A DNA stretch of 64,000 nucleotides. Source: Pseudomonas sp. dw_612 (GTDB taxonomy: Bacteria > Pseudomonadota > Gammaproteobacteria > Pseudomonadales > Pseudomonadaceae). The stretch lies in the NCBI RefSeq assembly GCF_018449725.1, contig NZ_JAAVVC010000004.1:1-64000 (forward strand), in the 5' to 3' direction. Every line of letters starts with the position of its first letter. Positions within the stretch are counted from its first letter, which is position 1. The notes beneath the pieces were generated by a model. That model had not been told where the DNA came from and made no database searches. It saw nothing but the letters and a program-made list of their open reading frames with translations. This document shows, in pieces, positions 54,801 through 63,241 of this stretch. Position numbers and translations under genes: made by a program.

Positions 54801-57800
54801 CGTTCAGCGTTGGAACAGACGTTGGCCGAACTCTGGAAGGACAACCTCAAGCGCTCAGAGCTGGGCATCCACGACAACTATTTCATGCTCGGCGGCGATT
54901 CCCTGAAAGTCATCCACTTGCAGGTCAAGGCCCGCGAGCAAGGGATTGCCCTGACGCTGGCGCAGATTTACCAGCACCCGAGCATCGCGCAACTGGCCGA
55001 AAGCGTCGAAGCCCAGGGCGGCACCTCTACCCACCTTGCCCCCTTGGCGCATGTGGCGCCGTTTGCCCAGGTGCCGGAAGCCATCCGCTTGGCCAGCGCG
55101 GGGGAATTCGATGACGTGTTTGCCGCGTCGCAACTGCAAGTCGGGATGATCTACCACTCGATGATGCACCCGGACTCAGCGATCTATCACGACATCTTCC
55201 GCTATCGCCTGCGCCTGAAATGGGACGCCGTGGCTTGGGACCGGGCCGTTCGTGCCTTGATCCAGCGGCACCCGGCGTTGCGCATGTCGTTCGATGTCGG
55301 CCACACCGAAGCGCCAATGGCGCGGGTGCATGCGGTGGTGGAATCGCCCGTGCAGCTCATCGTTTCACCCCGCCCGGATGATCGCGAACAGGCAGTTGCC
55401 AGCTACATCGAGGAACGCAAACGTCACCGTGAGGATTGGCATCAGGCGCCGCTGTACCAGTTCGGCGTGGCCGTCGGCGCGGATGACATCGATCTGGTGT
55501 TCAGCTTCCATCACGCGATTCTCGATGGCTGGAGTGTCGCGACCCTGATGCGCGACTTGATCACGCTCTACACCTCGACCGCCACGCTGCCAGCCCTGAC
55601 CACCAGCCCCGCCGACTTTATCGTCCTCGAACAGGAAGCCATGGCCAACGAGGCTCACCGTCAGTTCTGGCGCGAATACCTGCACGACGCCCCCGCCGCG
55701 TCCATGACCAGTTGGACCCACGCGGTGGCCCCGGACCCGACACCGCACCGCTCGGCTTACCGGGAAATGCCCGCCGCCGACGTGGCCCGGCTCGAAGCGT
55801 TCTGCCGCGACCAGGACCTGCCCTTGCGCGCCGTGTTACTGGCGGCCCACGGGTTTGCCCAGGCCATCGTGTCCAATCAGCAAGAAGTGTTGTGCGGCGT
55901 GATCAGCCATGGTCGCCCGGAATTTGCCGACAGCGCCCAGGTGCTGGGGTTGTTCCTCAATTCCCTGCCCGTGCGCTTCAGCACCCTTGGCACTGATTGG
56001 CTCGACGTGATTCGCGGTCTGATGCGCCAGGAGCAACAGGTATTTGCCCATCGGCGCTACCCGTTCGCGTTGATTCACCGGGAAACCGATGTGGCCCTGA
56101 ACGTGGTGTTCAACTACGTGGATTTCTATGTGCTCAACGACCTGCTGGCGCCGGGGAAAGAAATCCTCACCGGTTGGGAAACCACCGAAGCCAGCAACTA
56201 TGACTTGCTGACCACGGCGGGCCGGCATCCGTCCAACGGCTCGCTGATGCTGAAAACCGACTACTGCACCGCACGGGTGGCCACCAGTCAGGTCGAGGTC
56301 TACGCCGATTACATGCTGCGCACCCTGGAACTGATGATTGCCAACCCCGACGCGCCGCCGCGCATACCGGACTGGATGCCGCGCATCGAACACAGGTTGC
56401 CAGCGACCCACGGAAACCTCTCGACCTTGTTGCTGGACAGCTTCGCCCGTCATGACCAGCAGATCGCCGTGAGCTTTGGCGAGACGCGACTGTCCTACCG
56501 ACAACTCGCGGACCGCAGCGCGCAACTGGCGAGTTGGTTGCACCAGCGTGGCATAGGGCCGGGCGATCGGGTGGCAATCATGATGCCGCGCTCGCCAGAA
56601 CTGATCATCGCGCTGCTCGGTGTGATCCAGGCCGGTGCCGCATATGTGCCGATTGACCTGAGTTACCCGCAGGACCGCATCCGACTGATCCTCGATGATT
56701 CACAGCCGCGTCTGGTGCTGTCCGGCGATGGCTCGACCAATCTGGTGGCGACCCTGGCCAGCCAGGTTGAGCGGCGGCATTGGGACGGCGTGGTCGCCGA
56801 GTTCGACGGCAACCTGGCGCGCTGTCATCAGCGAGTTGCCTCGATCGCCGCCGAGATTGCCGGCGACGATAACGCGTACTTGCTTTACACCTCGGGTTCC
56901 ACCGGGCGGCCAAAAGGCGTGGCCATGCCGCATCACGCGTTGGGCAATATGATCCGCTGGCAAACCCGTCAGCAGGACGCCACGAACCTGCCGCTGAAGA
57001 CACTGCAATACTCGCCGATTTCGTTCGATGTCTCGTTCCAGGAAATCCTCTCGACCCTGTCGAGCGGCGCGGAACTGGTGATGATCGATGAAGCGCTGCG
57101 TTATGACTTCATCCGGTTGCTGAAATTTATCGGCGCCCAGGACATCAATCGGCTGTTCCTGCCCTACGTTGCTTTCCAGGGCCTGGCCGAGGTCGCGATG
57201 CAACTCGGTATCCGCCCGGCCTCGCTGCGCCAGATCAATGTGGCGGGCGAGCAACTGAAAATCACCGCGGAAATCCGTCACCTGATCGATGGCCTCGACG
57301 ATTGTCGGGTGGAAAACCATTACGGCCCGACCGAAGCCCATGTGGTCACCAGCCTGCGACTTGAAGGCGCCAGCGCCGATTGGCCGAACATGCCGCCGAT
57401 TGGCGTGCCGATTGATGGCGTGCGCATGCATGTGCTGGACACCACGGGCAATGCCTGTCCGGTCGGGGTCAGCGGTGACTTGTTTATCGAAGGCCTGTGC
57501 CTGGCCAACGGTTACTGGAACCAACCGGACCTGACGGCCGAACGCTTTGTCTATCGTCAGTTGGAGGGTGAAAGCCGCCGGTTATACGAGACCGGCGACA
57601 TCGGGTTTTACCTGCCTGGGGGCGACCTGATCTATCAGGGTCGCAGCGATGCGCAGGTGAAGATTCGCGGCTATCGCGTCGAGCTGGGCGAGATCGAAGT
57701 GGCCATGCTTGGCTCCCCTCAGTTCGGAGCGGACATTCAGCAAGTGGCGGTGATCGACAAGCAGGCCTCGGATGGCAGCCGCAATCTGGTCGGTTTCGTT

Positions 57801-59114
57801 CAGGTGATGCCGGGGCGCGAGCTGGACCTGGATCGCCTCAAGGCCGAAATGCGCCTGACCCTGCCCGATTACATGCTACCCAGCACCCTGGTCAGCATCG
57901 GCAAGTTACCCCTGGGCCCGACCGGCAAGATCGATCGCCAACGCTTGCAAAAGGTCGACGTGCAAACCACGTTGCAGCGGCCGTTTACCGCGCCGCGCAA
58001 TACCTGGGAAGACTTGTTGCAGGCCTATTGGCAAGAAACCCTGGAGCTGGAAGACATCAGCGTTCATGACAACTTCTTCGAGCTGGGCGGCAACTCGCTC
58101 AAGGCTGTGCGCTTGATTGCGATGCTGGCCCGGCACCAAGGCTGCGAGCCGTCGTTGTCCGACTTTATCCAGGCCCCGACCATCGCCGAATTTGCCCAGG
58201 TATTGCAGCAGAGCGAGGCCGGCCACGGACAAACCGGGGCGCTGGTGGATTTCAAAAACGCCAAGCGTGTGCCGACGTTGTTCCTGGTGCATCCCATCGG
58301 TGGGCACGTGCTGTGTTATGCCGCATTGGCACAAGTGCTCAAGGACCGGGTTCAGTTGTACGCCCTGCAAGCACCGGGCACGTGGGACAGCCGCGCGCCG
58401 TTGCAATCGGTGCAGGCCCAGGCCATGCACTACGCCGATGCCATTGAACAGGTCGCACCAACCGGTCCGTTGAACATTGGCGGCTGGTCCTATGGAGGTG
58501 TCGTTGCGTATGAACTGGCCAGCGAGTTGAAGCGGCGCGGGCGGCGTCTGCACAACGTGTTTTTGCTCGACACCATCGTGCGCATCAGCCAGGGCGAGGT
58601 GCAGATTGAACGCAGCGAGTTCATGAACTGGTTTATGTGGGAACTGCTCAGCGGCGATGGCCAGAAAGATTACGCCTACCACGCCCTCGACTTCGCTGCG
58701 CTGAGCGACCTGCAAGCGTTCGAAGCGATCAAGCAGCACGGCGTGGCCCAGGGCATTTTCGACCGGAGCATCACCTTGCAGACGCTGGATCAGCTGTACC
58801 GGGTGTTTCATGCCAACTGGCAGTCGCTGCTGGATTACCGCTTCCCGCCCCTGGATTTGCCACTGACGCTGTTCGCGGCGGACGTCGAGTTGCCCGATGT
58901 GCTGCAAGCCCCGCATGAACTGGTCGGCACGGCATTCCGCGACCCGTATCGCGGCTGGCGCACGGTGGCGCCACACGTGGAGCGCATCGCCGTCGAGGGC
59001 GACCATCTGACCATGATGCGCGAGCCGCATATCCGCAGGGTCGGTGAAGTCATCAAGTCGCGCATCGATACGGCGCGGGTCAGAAGCGCCGACACCGTTG
59101 CTGCATTCGCATAG
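51876..59114 (+). CDS. braB: Two-module NRPS with thioesterase (C-A-T-C-A-T-TE), BraB-like
   Basis: 2412 aa. Module 1: C (HHLIVDG near residue 147; WLDQ/YNIGG starter-type front as in the other two initiating NRPSs), A code D-V-W-H-L-S-L-I-D = Ser, T with LGGDSL near 1006. Module 2: a different C class (GMIYHSMMHPDSAIYHD, HHAILDG near 1212), A code D-V-Q-F-N-A-H-V-V, imino-acid-like, T (GGNSL near 2072). TE with GWSYGG near 2204 and a late GDHLTM His. A fatty-acyl-Ser-Pro product released by a TE and followed by a monooxygenase is the brabantamide logic. Start 51876 has GGAGA 7 nt upstream. GGDS is normally found on carriers that feed an E domain, but no E domain follows here. Confidence 0.88.
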   Translation: MTQAKPVLGDLLYPLTAPQLDIWLDQRLHEDSPLYNIGGYARINGAVDATRMQHAIDQVVSRHDALRTQLVPGSVDHPLPRQRFLASVSAAYSLIDVSAQANPEAAALALLEENLQTPFSFDDGLLYRTELLKVREDLYYFFFNCHHLIVDGWSFAMIGKAISEAYSATAPMLPAPSYQAYLEQHSSDKASAALQRQRQYWLEKYRTLPEPLLAPRPESRVGQRLTPSQNHTWRLPRALYNRLGELAKASGQGTIFHVMLGALYSYFARVAQRDEIVIGLPILNRANAAHKATVGLFVGMSPVRLSLGTDLAFSELVSKIALTLKQDYRYQRYPLSELNRELGLQNIGRWQLFDLVVSFEQDQDTWYDSTLAHPVKLSNGYEQNPLAMHVREAGPDDDVWMHFIYNEAYFDAPQIEALQQRFMRILHSVADDFEVPVSALELMPAAERVLLDEWNRTEVDYPKKPLLHQLIEAQVAARPDAIAVRFEHQSLTYDALNRQANQLAHALLETGIRPDDRIAICVERSLEMVVGLLGILKAGAAYVPLDPGYPADRLSHMLSDSAPVALLTTRALLTHLPAVTVPVLCLDTDHERLARQPIENPVLGLTPQHLAYVIYTSGSTGLPKGVMNQHDGVVNRLLWARDAYGVDEHSIILQKTPFSFDVSVWEFFLPLLSGAQLVVAAPGGHQDPGYLMDIMASAGITLLHFVPSMLQVFLDQADPQRLPALKQVLCSGEALPYALQERFFERLPQVQLHNLYGPTEAAIDVTAWHCRSDVHNGIVPIGLPIANTQLHVLDANLQPLPPGVAGELHIGGIGVARGYLNRPELTAERFIRDPFQTDPQARLYKTGDLGRWLPDGSLEYLGRNDFQVKIRGLRIELGEIESRLMAYEGVKEAVVIAHQEAEGDAWLCAYFVAAPGFELSATALQQALHQQVPDYMVPRHLIQLDQFPLNANGKLDRKALPEPDETLGSRDATAPRSALEQTLAELWKDNLKRSELGIHDNYFMLGGDSLKVIHLQVKAREQGIALTLAQIYQHPSIAQLAESVEAQGGTSTHLAPLAHVAPFAQVPEAIRLASAGEFDDVFAASQLQVGMIYHSMMHPDSAIYHDIFRYRLRLKWDAVAWDRAVRALIQRHPALRMSFDVGHTEAPMARVHAVVESPVQLIVSPRPDDREQAVASYIEERKRHREDWHQAPLYQFGVAVGADDIDLVFSFHHAILDGWSVATLMRDLITLYTSTATLPALTTSPADFIVLEQEAMANEAHRQFWREYLHDAPAASMTSWTHAVAPDPTPHRSAYREMPAADVARLEAFCRDQDLPLRAVLLAAHGFAQAIVSNQQEVLCGVISHGRPEFADSAQVLGLFLNSLPVRFSTLGTDWLDVIRGLMRQEQQVFAHRRYPFALIHRETDVALNVVFNYVDFYVLNDLLAPGKEILTGWETTEASNYDLLTTAGRHPSNGSLMLKTDYCTARVATSQVEVYADYMLRTLELMIANPDAPPRIPDWMPRIEHRLPATHGNLSTLLLDSFARHDQQIAVSFGETRLSYRQLADRSAQLASWLHQRGIGPGDRVAIMMPRSPELIIALLGVIQAGAAYVPIDLSYPQDRIRLILDDSQPRLVLSGDGSTNLVATLASQVERRHWDGVVAEFDGNLARCHQRVASIAAEIAGDDNAYLLYTSGSTGRPKGVAMPHHALGNMIRWQTRQQDATNLPLKTLQYSPISFDVSFQEILSTLSSGAELVMIDEALRYDFIRLLKFIGAQDINRLFLPYVAFQGLAEVAMQLGIRPASLRQINVAGEQLKITAEIRHLIDGLDDCRVENHYGPTEAHVVTSLRLEGASADWPNMPPIGVPIDGVRMHVLDTTGNACPVGVSGDLFIEGLCLANGYWNQPDLTAERFVYRQLEGESRRLYETGDIGFYLPGGDLIYQGRSDAQVKIRGYRVELGEIEVAMLGSPQFGADIQQVAVIDKQASDGSRNLVGFVQVMPGRELDLDRLKAEMRLTLPDYMLPSTLVSIGKLPLGPTGKIDRQRLQKVDVQTTLQRPFTAPRNTWEDLLQAYWQETLELEDISVHDNFFELGGNSLKAVRLIAMLARHQGCEPSLSDFIQAPTIAEFAQVLQQSEAGHGQTGALVDFKNAKRVPTLFLVHPIGGHVLCYAALAQVLKDRVQLYALQAPGTWDSRAPLQSVQAQAMHYADAIEQVAPTGPLNIGGWSYGGVVAYELASELKRRGRRLHNVFLLDTIVRISQGEVQIERSEFMNWFMWELLSGDGQKDYAYHALDFAALSDLQAFEAIKQHGVAQGIFDRSITLQTLDQLYRVFHANWQSLLDYRFPPLDLPLTLFAADVELPDVLQAPHELVGTAFRDPYRGWRTVAPHVERIAVEGDHLTMMREPHIRRVGEVIKSRIDTARVRSADTVAAFA

Positions 59115-59175
59115 CCGTCACCGACGGTCTCCATTCCACGCCCGGTGATGCCGGGCTCGATACAGGTGAAACGGT

Positions 59176-60336
59176 ATGACAGCACTCAAGAAAGCCATCG
59201 TGGCAGGCGCCGGCATCGGCGGACTCACCGCCGCCATCGCGCTGCAACGGGCGGGTTGGCAGGTCGAGGTCTTCGAAGCGGCCGAGACCCTGCGCACCGG
59301 CGGCAGCGGTTTGTCGGTCATGGCCAACGCCATGGCGGCGCTGCATTCCATCGGTGCCCATGTCCCGGTGGAACACGCGGGCCAGGTGATCAAACAGTTT
59401 TATTTCAAGACGCAGAATGGCGATCCCATCACCCGCATGCCGATCCACGAGATCGGCGAACAACTGGGTCACCCGAGCGTGAATATCCAGCGCCCTCTTC
59501 TGCTGCGGGCCTTGGCGCAACAATTGGCGCCGGACAGCCTGACCACCGGATTGCGTTGCGTGGGTTATGCCAGTCGACCGGAGGGCGTGCAGGTTTCGTT
59601 TGAAGACGGCAGCACCCGGCACGCAGATCTGCTGATTGGCGCTGACGGTTTGAATTCGGTGATTCGCCAGCAGATGCTCGGCGACACGCCGACCCGCCCC
59701 AGCGGCTACATCGCCTGGCTGGCGGTCGCGCCCTTCAGCCACCCGGTGATGAGCGAAGGCTACGTGGCGCATTACTGGGGTCGCGGCAAACGCTTCGGGC
59801 TCTGCGATGTGGGCGACGGCCAAGCGTATTGGTGGGGCACCTGCAACCACGCCAACGCGGCGGATGCCGCGTTGAGCATCAGCAAACAGGAGGTGCTCGA
59901 CGCTTATAGCGGCTGGGCGCCGGAAGTTGTCGCGGCGATCGAAGCCACGCCCGAAAGCGTCATTCTGAAAATGCACGCCCGGGACCGCGACCCGGTGGAG
60001 CAATTCTGCGACGGCCACGTGGTGCTGTTGGGCGATGCGGCGCATCCGATGTTGCCGAGTCTCGGCCAGGGTGCGGCGCAGGCGATTGAGGATGCGGTGG
60101 TGCTCGCGCACTACCTGACACAAACGTCTGACCTGAATGCAGCGCTGGCGCAGTACCAGGCCTTCCGGCACCCGCGCGCCAACGGGGTGGTGAAGGCTGC
60201 ACGGTTTATGAGCGGTATCGAACAGGCCGAATCGAAACTCGCTTGCTGGCTGCGGGAATGGTATTTCCGCCTGACTCCGCAGAGCAGTTTTCGTAAAAAG
60301 AACCTCGACATCCTGTCGTTCAAGCCCAGCGCCTGA
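59176..60336 (+). CDS. braC: FAD-dependent monooxygenase, BraC-like
   Basis: 386 aa group-A flavoprotein monooxygenase. The FAD motifs are in order: GAGIGG near residue 11, the acidic ribose-binding Glu in VEVFEA, the NAD(P)H/FAD motif GADGLNSVIR, and GDAAHPMLPSLGQGAAQAIED. No transmembrane segment; cytoplasmic. It lies 61 bp after the NRPS on the same strand. BraC of the brabantamide pathway is, as I recall, the enzyme proposed to oxidise the released acyl-Ser-Pro product in a Baeyer-Villiger-like step towards the cyclocarbamate. A generic aromatic hydroxylase cannot be excluded by motifs alone; the context decides. It is the last gene of the operon, followed by a REPIN and a terminator. Confidence 0.83.
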   Translation: MTALKKAIVAGAGIGGLTAAIALQRAGWQVEVFEAAETLRTGGSGLSVMANAMAALHSIGAHVPVEHAGQVIKQFYFKTQNGDPITRMPIHEIGEQLGHPSVNIQRPLLLRALAQQLAPDSLTTGLRCVGYASRPEGVQVSFEDGSTRHADLLIGADGLNSVIRQQMLGDTPTRPSGYIAWLAVAPFSHPVMSEGYVAHYWGRGKRFGLCDVGDGQAYWWGTCNHANAADAALSISKQEVLDAYSGWAPEVVAAIEATPESVILKMHARDRDPVEQFCDGHVVLLGDAAHPMLPSLGQGAAQAIEDAVVLAHYLTQTSDLNAALAQYQAFRHPRANGVVKAARFMSGIEQAESKLACWLREWYFRLTPQSSFRKKNLDILSFKPSA

Positions 60337-60353
60337 ACCCACTGCAAACACCC

Positions 60354-60443
60354 TGTGGGAGCGGGCTTGCTCGCGAAGGCGGTGTGTCAGCTGATATTAG
60401 TGTCGACTGACACGACGCCTTCGCGAGCAAGCCCGCTCCCACA
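60354..60443. repeat. REPIN, copy 3
   Basis: Same arms (TGTGGGAGCGGGCTTGCTC...) and size as copy 1 at 15766, with a different internal loop. It sits right after the monooxygenase, at the end of the biosynthetic region. Confidence 0.85.
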
Positions 60444-60470
60444 TAGGGATCTTCATTACCTTGAGGAAAT

Positions 60471-60507
60471 AAAAAGCCCCGATACCTTTAAGGCATCGGG
60501 GCTTTTT
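60471..60507. terminator. Strong, probably bidirectional-looking rho-independent terminator
   Basis: 13-bp arms AAAAAGCCCCGAT (60471-60483) and ATCGGGGCTTTTT (60495-60507), ending in five T, with further CC/GG pairing inside the loop. It closes the brabantamide-like operon and separates it from the sensor kinase. Confidence 0.88.
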
Positions 60508-60607
60508 AGTGTCGCCACAAGCAGTTTCCCGGTGCACGACTAGAATCTGCTACGTTGGCCTTTGCATGATGTAGGAATTTTGTGTTTTCAGGGAGTAGAA
60601 AAACATT

Positions 60608-62467
60608 ATGCAAATCAGCAGCCGTTATAAATGGACCACCCTGACCGCCATAACACTGAGTATTTTTGCGGCGCTGATATTCCTTCTTATCAAGTCTTAC
60701 ACCTATGACACGGCCACTTATTTCGAATCCCGAGACTTTGTGCGTCAACTCAAACAACTGGATGCCAATTGGGCGGTGAAAATCCTGAGGGCAAAAATCG
60801 GCATCAACAGTAGTTTGCAACTGGGAGCCCCTGCGCAATCAGCTAACCGTTGGGATCAATTGGACAAATTGAACAACTCAGGCCCACTGTCCAACTTATG
60901 GAATGATCGCCGACAGGGTTATTTGAACGCCGTACAAAACAAGACGCTACTGGTTGATCAGTTCAAGCAGCACAACGCCGCACTGCGCGCCGCCCTTGAT
61001 GCCCTGCCCGATGTAGAAGACACCGTTCAAGACTTATTGAAAGAGATCACTGATAAACAACAACTGGAATACCTGGCCAACTCCTGGAATATTCTGAATC
61101 TGACGCTGACCACCCTCGAATACGCCTTATATAGCTCCAGGGACAATGCCAAGGAAATCGACAATCAACTGGCCATCCTCAACCAGTACATGAGCCAACT
61201 CCCTCCCGAGCGCCAGGCACCTTTTAATACCTATGCCACTCACGTGAACACCATCGTCCGGGAACAACCCATCGTGAATGACCTGCTCGACCGCATTAAT
61301 GTCATTCCCGTCGCGCAGCAACTGGACAGCATCAATGAGTTATTGAACGAAACCCAGCGGCGAACGGAAGCCCAGGACCGCCAATACCATATCTACCTGG
61401 CCATTTGCGCCAGCCTCATGGCATTCCTGCTGGTGTACCTGGCCGGTCGTTTGATTCGCAGTTATACCGTGATCAACAACATCAACAATGAACTGCAAAC
61501 TGCCAACGAGCGTCTTGAGCAACGCGTCGAAGAACGCACACGGGAACTGATCGAGGCCGAGCGCGAACTGGTGGATGCCGCACGAATGGCCGGCATGGCC
61601 GAGATCGCCACCAATGTGCTGCACAACGTAGGCAATGTGTTGAACAGCGTTAACGTCTCCGCCGATGTCATTGCCCATCGCTTGTCGACCAGCAAAACCT
61701 TAGGCCTGGGTAAAGCGGTGAAAATGATCAACGATCATGCCGAAGACCTGGGGCAATTCATCACCCTCGATGAGAAAGGCAAACTTCTGCCGCTTTACTT
61801 CAATCAACTGGTGGATTCCATCGCTGTCGAGCAATCGGGCATCGTCGATGAACTGTCGCAACTGACCAAGAGTATCGATCACATCAAGGACATCGTTTCC
61901 ACCCAGCAGGCCTATGCCGGCGCGGCCCGGGTAGTCGAGCCGCTGAACGTCATCAATCTGTTTGAGGACGCCTTGCGGATGAACTCCGGCGCCCTGAGCC
62001 GTCACCATGTAACGGTGGTCAAGGACTACCACGACGTTCCAACCATCATTGGCGACAAGCACCGGTTGCTGCTGATCCTGATCAACCTGATCAGCAACGC
62101 CAAATATGCGATGTCCAGGGTCACCGAGCAGCAACGGGAAATGACCTTGAGCGTCAGCGTCATCGACCGCTCAACGTTGCGCTTCAGCGTCAAGGATCAG
62201 GGCGAAGGCGTCGCCGCCGAAAACCTGTCGCGCATCTTCAATCATGGCTTCACCACCCGCAAGGAAGGCCATGGTTTTGGCCTGCACAGTTGCGCCCTCG
62301 CGGCGGTGGAAATGAACGGACGCTTGCATGTACACAGTGAAGGACCGGAACGGGGCGCGGTGTTTACCCTGGAGATTCCGTTGGAGCTGGCGGGCGACTC
62401 TGGCAGTGAACAGCAAGCGCCGGGAGACAGAACATCGCTCCCGGCGCTACCGGTGTCCAACCCATGA
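60608..62467 (+). CDS. Membrane sensor histidine kinase, orphan
   Basis: 619 aa. An N-terminal membrane helix (about residues 10-28), a long helical periplasmic domain (about 30-255, with the FVRQLKQLDANWAVKIL pattern suggesting a double-helical ligand-binding type domain), a second membrane helix (about 262-282), a coiled coil (NNELQTANERLEQRVEERTREL), then the kinase core. The phospho-acceptor region reads NVLHNVGNVLNSV, the N box LINLISNAKYAM, the G boxes DQGEGV and GHGFGLHSC. The core looks complete. No response regulator is beside it, so its partner is unknown. It follows a strong terminator and is probably unrelated to the lipopeptide genes. GGGAG is 12 nt before the ATG. Confidence 0.85.
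   Translation: MQISSRYKWTTLTAITLSIFAALIFLLIKSYTYDTATYFESRDFVRQLKQLDANWAVKILRAKIGINSSLQLGAPAQSANRWDQLDKLNNSGPLSNLWNDRRQGYLNAVQNKTLLVDQFKQHNAALRAALDALPDVEDTVQDLLKEITDKQQLEYLANSWNILNLTLTTLEYALYSSRDNAKEIDNQLAILNQYMSQLPPERQAPFNTYATHVNTIVREQPIVNDLLDRINVIPVAQQLDSINELLNETQRRTEAQDRQYHIYLAICASLMAFLLVYLAGRLIRSYTVINNINNELQTANERLEQRVEERTRELIEAERELVDAARMAGMAEIATNVLHNVGNVLNSVNVSADVIAHRLSTSKTLGLGKAVKMINDHAEDLGQFITLDEKGKLLPLYFNQLVDSIAVEQSGIVDELSQLTKSIDHIKDIVSTQQAYAGAARVVEPLNVINLFEDALRMNSGALSRHHVTVVKDYHDVPTIIGDKHRLLLILINLISNAKYAMSRVTEQQREMTLSVSVIDRSTLRFSVKDQGEGVAAENLSRIFNHGFTTRKEGHGFGLHSCALAAVEMNGRLHVHSEGPERGAVFTLEIPLELAGDSGSEQQAPGDRTSLPALPVSNP
62416..62448. other. Perfect 11-bp inverted repeat at the convergent kinase/peroxiredoxin ends
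   Basis: AGCGCCGGGAG (62416-62426) and CTCCCGGCGCT (62438-62448) with an 11-nt loop, inside the last codons of the kinase gene, 35 bp before the peroxiredoxin stop. GC-rich without a T run; it may slow or end transcription from both sides. Confidence 0.4.
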
Positions 62468-62482
62468 CCACAAACAGGTGAT

Positions 62483-63136
62483 TTACTTCGGTTGCGCCAC
62501 CGTGCGCAGGTAAGGTTTCACCGTCCTGAAGCCGTCCGGGTATTTCTTCCGGGCGTCTTCATCGGAGACTGAAGTCGGAATGATCACGTCTTCACCCGGA
62601 CGCCAGTTCACCGGGGTGGCGACGGTGTGTTTGGCGTTCAATTGCAGGGCATCGAGCAGACGCAGCACTTCATCGAAATTGCGCCCGGCGCTCATCGGGT
62701 AGATCAGCATCGCCTTGACCTTTTTGTCCGGGCCGATGATGAACACCGAACGCACGGTGGCGTTGTCCACGGCGGTCCGATTGCCGCCGCTGGCGTTCGG
62801 ATGAATCATGTCGTAGAGCTTGGCCACCACCAGGTTTTCGTCGCCGATCATGGGGTAATTGACGGCGTGGCCCTGGGTTTCTTCGATATCTTTCGCCCAG
62901 CTCGCATGGTTGCTGACAGGGTCGACGCTGAGCCCGACGACCTTGGTGTTGCGTTTATCGAACTCCGGTTTGAGCCCGGCCATGTAGCCGAGCTCAGTGG
63001 TGCACACCGGGGTGAAGTCCTTGGGGTGCGAGAACAGAATCGCCCACTTGTCGCCGATCCACTCATGGAAATGCAGCGTGCCTTCGGTGCTTTCGACGGT
63101 AAAGTCCGGTGCTTCGTCGCCAATACGGATTGCCAT
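62483..63136 (-). CDS. 1-Cys peroxiredoxin (Prx6 type)
   Basis: 217 aa. The peroxidatic motif is HPKDFTPVCTTE, with the Thr and Cys of the Prx6 class, followed by the class-typical C-terminal extension containing TPVNWRPGEDVIIP. It reduces hydrogen and organic peroxides in the cytoplasm using an external reductant. Length and sequence fit the pseudomonad LsfA-type proteins induced under sulfate limitation. AAGGAG is 8 nt before the start. Convergent with the kinase, 15 bp apart. A housekeeping gene bordering the island. Confidence 0.93.
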   Translation of the reverse strand: MAIRIGDEAPDFTVESTEGTLHFHEWIGDKWAILFSHPKDFTPVCTTELGYMAGLKPEFDKRNTKVVGLSVDPVSNHASWAKDIEETQGHAVNYPMIGDENLVVAKLYDMIHPNASGGNRTAVDNATVRSVFIIGPDKKVKAMLIYPMSAGRNFDEVLRLLDALQLNAKHTVATPVNWRPGEDVIIPTSVSDEDARKKYPDGFRTVKPYLRTVAQPK

Positions 63137-63241
63137 GTTCGTTCTCCTTACTGTGAGTTCGTAGGGAAGCTCAACGGTGTTCAGGAACTGCGTTGAACCT
63201 GTGACGCGAAACAGTATAGGAGACGGTTCAAGACACGGCGG

